IMG/VR virus record: IMGVR_UViG_3300047558_000238
Location: 43,310-107,309 of that record
Length of the DNA stretch: 64,000 nt
Source of the DNA: a virus
Direction: 5' to 3' (one strand)
The position numbers were made by a program, and so were the translations under genes. Every line of letters starts with the position of its first letter. Position 1 is the first letter of the stretch. The notes under the pieces were generated by a model that ran no database searches, had not been told where the DNA came from, and saw only the letters and a program-made list of their open reading frames with translations. Positions 60,172 to 64,000 of the stretch are shown here, piece by piece.

Positions 60172-60582
60172 TTACTTGCCTTGCGATGCTGCTCGGCGTT
60201 GCTTCAAAAGATCAAAGTCCTTGATCTTGGTCTCTCCCATGTACTCCCATGCGTAGCCTGATGCAATCATGGCTTCGTTGAAAGATTGCTCTGCGCCGTC
60301 TAAATAAAGCCAGCCAAGAACGCGTCCATACTTTTCGGATGAATCTGGCTTTTCGGTTTTAATCACAACGGTTGTTGCTTTCTTAAGAGTTTCCTTAAGA
60401 AGATTTTTAACTTCTAGTCCTAGAACCTTCTCAGCCTTGTCTGAAGTTCTTGACTCTGGAGTATCAATACCAGCAAGACGTACTCGCTTAGTGATAGAGA
60501 TGTCGAAGCCTAGGTCGATGTCAACATCAATAGTGTCTCCATCAATTACTGCTAATACTGATTTGACTCGGTATTCGTACAT
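60172..60582 (-). CDS. thermonuclease (SNase-like)
   Basis: This is a 136-residue protein. The active-site segments are VIDGDTIDVDIDLG, RVRLAGIDTPESRT and SEKYGRVLGWLYLDG, followed by NEAMIASGYAWEY. All are in SNase order, and the catalytic Arg/Glu/Arg are kept. It has no signal peptide and would act in the cytoplasm, perhaps on host DNA or RNA. It overlaps the upstream stop by one base (TAATG). Confidence 0.93.
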   Translation of the reverse strand: MYEYRVKSVLAVIDGDTIDVDIDLGFDISITKRVRLAGIDTPESRTSDKAEKVLGLEVKNLLKETLKKATTVVIKTEKPDSSEKYGRVLGWLYLDGAEQSFNEAMIASGYAWEYMGETKIKDFDLLKQRRAASQGK

Positions 60583-62951
60583 TACTTATTCCTTCTTGAT
60601 GATGCAGATGCTCCACCTGCAGATGCGGTGGCTGCTACTGCAGCTCCTGCGATTTGACCGACGATCACCGCTGCAACCGTAGCTTTTTGTGCTTCTGCTC
60701 TAACGGTAGGATTCATATCTGCTCCGACGTTAGACAAAAGGTTTAGAACTGCAACCACTGCTTCAGCACCTGGAATGGCTGCAAGCTCTTCTGAAAGAAC
60801 AATGTCATCAGCCTGGGCTGCAACCATCAATGCATCAAGTGCTTGCTCGTAAGCTGCTGAGCCTGGAGCTGCAGTTTCGAATACTTCAAGAGCTGCTTCC
60901 TTGATTGCTTCTGCCTGTACAGGAGTTAGGTCAGTTGGAACAATTTCGTCTAACTTGATATCAAGAAGAACAGTGGCAGTAATCTCTTCCGGTAGATCTT
61001 CAACTGAAGTGATAGGCTCTTCTATAGCAGGTTCTTCAGAAGGAGTTGGTTCAGGTGAAGGTTCTACTACAGGTGCTACTACTGGCTCTTCTTCTTTCAC
61101 TGGTGCCGGTGGTGTTGGTGTTGGCTCTGGCTGTGGCTCAGTGGTGGGCGTTGGTTCTGGTGTTGGCTCTGGCGTTGGTTCCGGCTCTGGTGTTGGTTCG
61201 ACGGTCGGTGTTGGCTCTGGTATCACTACCGGAGTTGGAGTCGGAGTCGGAGTCGGGGTTGGGGTAGGCGTTGGTTCAACTACTGGTGCAGGAGTTGGTG
61301 TTGGGGTTGGTGTTGGCGCTGGCGTTGGGGTGGGCGTTGGCTCTGGCTGTGGTGAAGGGGTTGGAGTCGGAGTCGGAATCGGAGCCGAGTCAATTGGAGT
61401 GCTTAAGCGTAGAGTTTTATAAGTTCCAGGGCAAGGATCAGTAAACGTTCCGTTGTCTGCATAGAAAGTTGCAGTAGTGTTTCCAGTAATGTAGCTGGCA
61501 ACAATTGATGAGACATCAATTCCGCAAGTTCCATCTGGTGCTCCATACCATGCACGAGGTGTTGCGAATATGTGACCTTCAGGTGCAGCTATGTTTACTT
61601 GCGCACCTTCATTGAAGGATACTTGCCACCACTGTGGCTCCTGTGTAGTGACGGAAACAATATTTGACTTTGGTGAGTAGATTGCAAGCGTGTCATTGTC
61701 TGCGCGAATCGCGAACTGGAAAGTACTGCCTAGTGGTGCGGTTGAAGCTAGAATGTCCAGCGGAATAGTTACAGATGTCTGTTCGTGTGACCAGGCCCAG
61801 CCGTTTGCTTGGAAGTTATCTGTAGACCACATAATTGCGTATCGCTCTGTGGTTACGCCTGAAAGGTTTGAAGTCGGGGCAGTCCACGTAAGTTCTACTG
61901 CGGTAGAGGTTAGGGTAGCAGTTAGATTAGTTGGAGCTACTAGATGTGGAGTTAGGTCCTGGATCAGCTGCTCTAGACGTTGAATCTCTGCAACGGCTGC
62001 ACTAACTCTAGCTTGAGCCGAAGAGAGATTAGATTGAGCTACAGCTAGCTCGCTTTGAGCCGACTGTAAAGCTTGAGCTGCTAGCTGTAGCGACTGTGTG
62101 GCATCTTGCAGAGCTTGAGTCTCCGCTGCACCATATGTATATGTGTCTGGGGCTGTAGTAGTGGTAGTCGTTAGAAGTTTAACGTTGTCAAGCTCTGGAC
62201 CGTAGTTACCGTTCCAGTATCCTGAGTCTTGTAGGCGGAAGCCAATATCCCATCTAACTGCATCATCTGCAAGGTTATAGGTAGCACCTCTAGTTAGCCA
62301 GTCGTGCCATGCGCCTGAATACTCTAAGTTGTAATAGTTAAGACGAGTACCTGCGGCATTGTATGTGCGGAACTCGATTCGGTAGTAGTCATAGCTAGTT
62401 GCACGTTGGTTGTCGTTAGTGTCGTTGTCTTTCACGTCAACAGCAAAAGTTACCTGACGAGTCGGAGTGGAGAATGTACCAGTCTGTTGATAGTAGACAC
62501 CAGCTGTGTACGAACCTTTTAAGGTTCCGCTTGGCATAACTAGTGCAACGGATGAGTTGTTGTACTTAGATGCGTCATACATCTGAATGTTGGTCCAGTT
62601 GCTGGCAGTGTCGAACGTTCCGTTCTGGACAACGTTAGTCTGCTGGGTAGTCTGAGCTCCAGGGTGTGTGACCTTAGATGCATTGTATGCAGCTAGGGCA
62701 GTAGTGTAGGTTGCTTGTGCTGTGTCGTAGGCAACCTGAGCATCCTGCACTGCCTGAGTTTTTTGTGTTACTACATCTTGGGCAGTAGTTAGGTTGGCAG
62801 TTGCGTCAGCAAGTTCTTGCTGGGCAGCAGTAAGTTGAACTTGCGCTTCTTCTAGTGTTATGGTATTGTCTGCGAAAGCGATGCTTGCAGAGGCTAAAGG
62901 CCACCCTAGCGCTAAAACTAAAGTAAGGTATACTCTGAAAATCTTTTGCAC
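60582..62951 (-). CDS. secreted Pro/Thr-rich modular surface protein
   Basis: This is a 789-residue protein with a Sec signal peptide (residues 1-28, ending SIAFADN). Residues 30-100 are an Ala/Gln coiled coil ([24 protein letters not shown]). Residues 105-275 are a beta-sandwich ([14 protein letters not shown]). A second coiled coil and an FN3-like domain follow ([21 protein letters not shown]). About 130 residues of PTPTP/PEPTPEP repeats come next, then an acidic domain ([22 protein letters not shown]) and a C-terminal hydrophobic stretch before SSRRNK. It may be displayed on the cell or virion. Confidence 0.75.
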   Translation of the reverse strand: MQKIFRVYLTLVLALGWPLASASIAFADNTITLEEAQVQLTAAQQELADATANLTTAQDVVTQKTQAVQDAQVAYDTAQATYTTALAAYNASKVTHPGAQTTQQTNVVQNGTFDTASNWTNIQMYDASKYNNSSVALVMPSGTLKGSYTAGVYYQQTGTFSTPTRQVTFAVDVKDNDTNDNQRATSYDYYRIEFRTYNAAGTRLNYYNLEYSGAWHDWLTRGATYNLADDAVRWDIGFRLQDSGYWNGNYGPELDNVKLLTTTTTTAPDTYTYGAAETQALQDATQSLQLAAQALQSAQSELAVAQSNLSSAQARVSAAVAEIQRLEQLIQDLTPHLVAPTNLTATLTSTAVELTWTAPTSNLSGVTTERYAIMWSTDNFQANGWAWSHEQTSVTIPLDILASTAPLGSTFQFAIRADNDTLAIYSPKSNIVSVTTQEPQWWQVSFNEGAQVNIAAPEGHIFATPRAWYGAPDGTCGIDVSSIVASYITGNTTATFYADNGTFTDPCPGTYKTLRLSTPIDSAPIPTPTPTPSPQPEPTPTPTPAPTPTPTPTPAPVVEPTPTPTPTPTPTPTPVVIPEPTPTVEPTPEPEPTPEPTPEPTPTTEPQPEPTPTPPAPVKEEEPVVAPVVEPSPEPTPSEEPAIEEPITSVEDLPEEITATVLLDIKLDEIVPTDLTPVQAEAIKEAALEVFETAAPGSAAYEQALDALMVAAQADDIVLSEELAAIPGAEAVVAVLNLLSNVGADMNPTVRAEAQKATVAAVIVGQIAGAAVAATASAGGASASSRRNK
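61090..61395. repeat. Pro-Thr/Pro-Glu coding repeat
   Basis: Irregular 6-12-bp units encode PTPTPTP, PEPTPEP and PQPEP in the 789-residue gene. Confidence 0.8.
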
Positions 62952-63251
62952 TTAGTTCTTCCCCTCTAGTTCTTCGGCGTTCTTTAGGCGTACAACCTGA
63001 GAGAAAATAGCATTTACTTCGTCTTGGTCGATTTTTCCATCTTCTAGGAACGCTAGAGCAAGCTTCTCTACAACCTTGGCAACAGCTAAGAGTCCGCCGA
63101 GCGAGGCAGAAAGCCAGACGTCAATACCAATGATTGAGCCAGCACCGATAACGGATAGGGCAGACGCGATAAAGGTAGCAATGACTCTATAAGAGATGTC
63201 AAGAGTTAGCTTTAGTTTTTTGGTACGCTTCGGCGTAGGTTTTTTAGACAA
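62952..63251 (-). CDS. holin-like membrane protein
   Basis: This is a 99-residue protein. The basic N-terminus (KKPTPKRTKKLKL) is followed by two hydrophobic segments, VIATFIASALSVIGAGSIIGI and LSASLGGLLAVAKVVEKL, and by LEDGKIDQDEVNAIF. It is paralogous to 40434-40814 but lacks the long acidic tail. The TTG start follows GGAG. It is encoded just upstream of the secreted protein in a unit with other membrane genes, which supports a holin role. Confidence 0.6.
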   Translation of the reverse strand: MSKKPTPKRTKKLKLTLDISYRVIATFIASALSVIGAGSIIGIDVWLSASLGGLLAVAKVVEKLALAFLEDGKIDQDEVNAIFSQVVRLKNAEELEGKN

Positions 63252-63315
63252 TGGAGGCTCCGGAAGTTAAGCCTCTCCCCGCATCTAGTTTATCATAAAT
63301 AGGCCATATCTAGCC

Positions 63316-63344
63316 TTGACAACCCCTGTAGTAGGTGTTAGAGT
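63316..63344 (+). promoter_or_regulatory. strong promoter of a leaderless membrane-peptide gene
   Basis: TTGACA (63316-63321), a 17-bp spacer and TAGAGT (63339-63344) end 6 nt before the ATG at 63351. This is the clearest example of the leaderless layout. Confidence 0.75.
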
Positions 63345-63350
63345 GTGCCT

Positions 63351-63494
63351 ATGGAAATTTCATTTGTACTTGACTGGGCATCATTCTTTGTTGGTGTGAC
63401 TGCAACCGTACTACTGTCTTTCGTTGCTTTGGTTGGTATTGCTTATGGGCAGTACCGTAAGCAGCGTGGTGGCGGAGTCCGTCGTAGCCGCTAG
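63351..63494 (+). CDS. 47-residue single-span membrane protein
   Basis: The ATG lies directly at the predicted transcript start. One transmembrane helix (FFVGVTATVLLSFVALVGIAYG) is followed by a basic tail (QYRKQRGGGVRRSR). Size and promoter quality suggest a real, strongly expressed gene. Function is unknown. Confidence 0.65.
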   Translation: MEISFVLDWASFFVGVTATVLLSFVALVGIAYGQYRKQRGGGVRRSR

Positions 63495-63518
63495 TAGTAG
63501 TAGGTAAATATGTGGGGT

Positions 63519-63524
63519 TATACT
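63519..63524 (+). promoter_or_regulatory. -10 element (TATACT) of a leaderless gene
   Basis: TATACT ends 6 nt before the ATG at 63531. Confidence 0.5.
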
Positions 63525-63530
63525 GGAAGT

Positions 63531-63716
63531 ATGACCTCGATGCCTTTTCCTGTGTGGATAACCGTAGCCCTGCTTCTAGCGTGGGTCTTATCTGTCGTAG
63601 CCGTTGCAGTGTTCTATTGGATTAGACTGCGTCCAGTAATTAAGAAGTTACAAGAGACAGATGAAGGGCGTAGAGTCTTAATTAAGACTATGTTTCCGCC
63701 TAGATTTCATAAGTAA
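63531..63716 (+). CDS. 61-residue single-span membrane protein
   Basis: The start at 63531 is chosen from the -10 spacing; a longer frame starts at 63510, upstream of the -10. One transmembrane helix (WITVALLLAWVLSVVAVAVFYW) is followed by a basic cytoplasmic tail (RLRPVIKKLQETDEGRRVLIK). Function is unknown. Confidence 0.6.
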   Translation: MTSMPFPVWITVALLLAWVLSVVAVAVFYWIRLRPVIKKLQETDEGRRVLIKTMFPPRFHK

Positions 63717-63735
63717 TAGATAGTACGTAGCGTAG

Positions 63736-63975
63736 CTACTCGTACTCTTCTTCTTGGGCTTCTGGCCCCCACGCATATAACTTTGCTGTGCGCAAAAGGT
63801 CTAATACCTCGTAAGCAAGGTTCTCTGTAGCTAATAGAAGGTCAGCCTTCTGTTCTGAATCCTGCGGATCTTCTAACTCTAAGTGCAGCTCCTGAACGGC
63901 ATAGGTGCATAGCTCTAGACGGCGGAGGGCAACGTCTAGGGGCATTGGCATGTAGGTGTGGTTGCTGCGCTCCAT
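63736..63975 (-). CDS. hypothetical helical protein
   Basis: This is a 79-residue acidic helical protein (MPMPLDVALRRLELCTYAVQELHLELEDPQDSEQKADLLLATENLAYEVLDLL). A TAAACT box ends 6 nt before its ATG on the minus strand, so it too is probably leaderless. Function is unknown. Confidence 0.55.
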   Translation of the reverse strand: MERSNHTYMPMPLDVALRRLELCTYAVQELHLELEDPQDSEQKADLLLATENLAYEVLDLLRTAKLYAWGPEAQEEEYE

Positions 63976-63981
63976 GAAATA

Positions 63982-63987
63982 AGTTTA
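63982..63987 (-). promoter_or_regulatory. -10 element (TAAACT) of a leaderless gene
   Basis: On the minus strand TAAACT ends 6 nt before the ATG at 63975. The -35 region lies outside the window. Confidence 0.45.
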
Positions 63988-64000
63988 AGGGGCAGGGGAG

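Noticed and set aside
60901-61422. 173-residue plus-strand Gly/Val-rich frame
   Set aside because: It is antisense to the PT/PE-repeat part of the 789-residue gene and owes its length to the repeat composition.

Overview
This window is part of a tailed double-stranded DNA bacteriophage genome (Caudoviricetes). The host is very probably an actinobacterium. The actinobacterial markers are two WhiB-type [Fe-S] regulators, a DUF3039 protein, the class Ib ribonucleotide reductase set NrdH-NrdI-NrdE-NrdF, ThyX in place of ThyA, a tmRNA whose tag ends in FALAA, and many apparently leaderless genes. The moderate base composition and the tRNA set (mostly A/U-reading anticodons) would suit a freshwater actinobacterial phage, but the exact host is inference. 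No terminase, portal, capsid, tape-measure or integrase gene is visible, so head and tail-tube morphogenesis must lie outside the window.

Layout. (1) 1-4341, + strand: the end of a RecA/Sak4-like ATPase, an SSB-like DUF669 protein, a putative glycosyltransferase, small genes, a Pyr_excise/MSMEG_6728-type protein and a WhiB/zinc-ribbon fusion. (2) 4289-7476, - strand: a GT2 glycosyltransferase, a DUF2061 membrane protein, a metallophosphoesterase and small proteins. (3) 7711-10326, +: a prim-pol/SF3-helicase replication protein preceded by a short leader peptide. (4) 33478 back to 10348, -: a 23 kb accessory and tail-fibre block. It holds four large fibre or adhesin genes, including a 1,443-residue collagen-like protein, a cysteine-repeat protein and an FFPFFPP-heptad protein. 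Embedded in it are eight 2-oxoglutarate/Fe(II) oxygenase genes and three DUF6065-like genes. (5) 33603-40341, +: DUF3039 and nrdHIEF behind a hairpin leader, then a DXD glycosyltransferase, PIN-PhoH (- strand), an FmdB-type zinc ribbon and WhiB. (6) 40434-47823: a holin-like gene, tRNA genes, a structured RNA candidate, tmRNA, a glutathione-peroxidase homologue, more 2OG oxygenases, dUTPase and a tRNA array with one interrupted tRNA-like gene. (7) 47842-57387, +: ThyX followed by a dense, overlapping operon of small proteins with a polynucleotide kinase/phosphatase and an RNA ligase. (8) 57523-63975: M23-LysM endolysin, a macro-domain protein, HNH endonuclease, thermonuclease, a secreted Pro/Thr-rich 789-residue protein, holin-like and small membrane proteins.

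How the genes fit together. Nucleotide metabolism (NrdHIEF, ThyX, dUTPase, DUF1599) supplies dNTPs for the prim-pol/helicase, Sak4-like and SSB-like replication and recombination genes. Translation support consists of nine canonical tRNAs, tmRNA and an RNA-repair pair (Pnk plus RNA ligase). The most distinctive feature is 12 proteins with the 2OG-Fe(II) oxygenase fold signature (ten canonical, two divergent). Eight are interleaved with, and co-oriented with, giant Gly-Pro-Thr/Gly-Ala-Thr collagen-like fibres. With three glycosyltransferases elsewhere, this suggests a post-translational fibre-modification system, which is inference. A second general feature is a promoter rule: at least 13 genes have a TAnnnT -10 hexamer placed exactly 6 nt before the start codon, so the predicted transcription start is the first base of the start codon.
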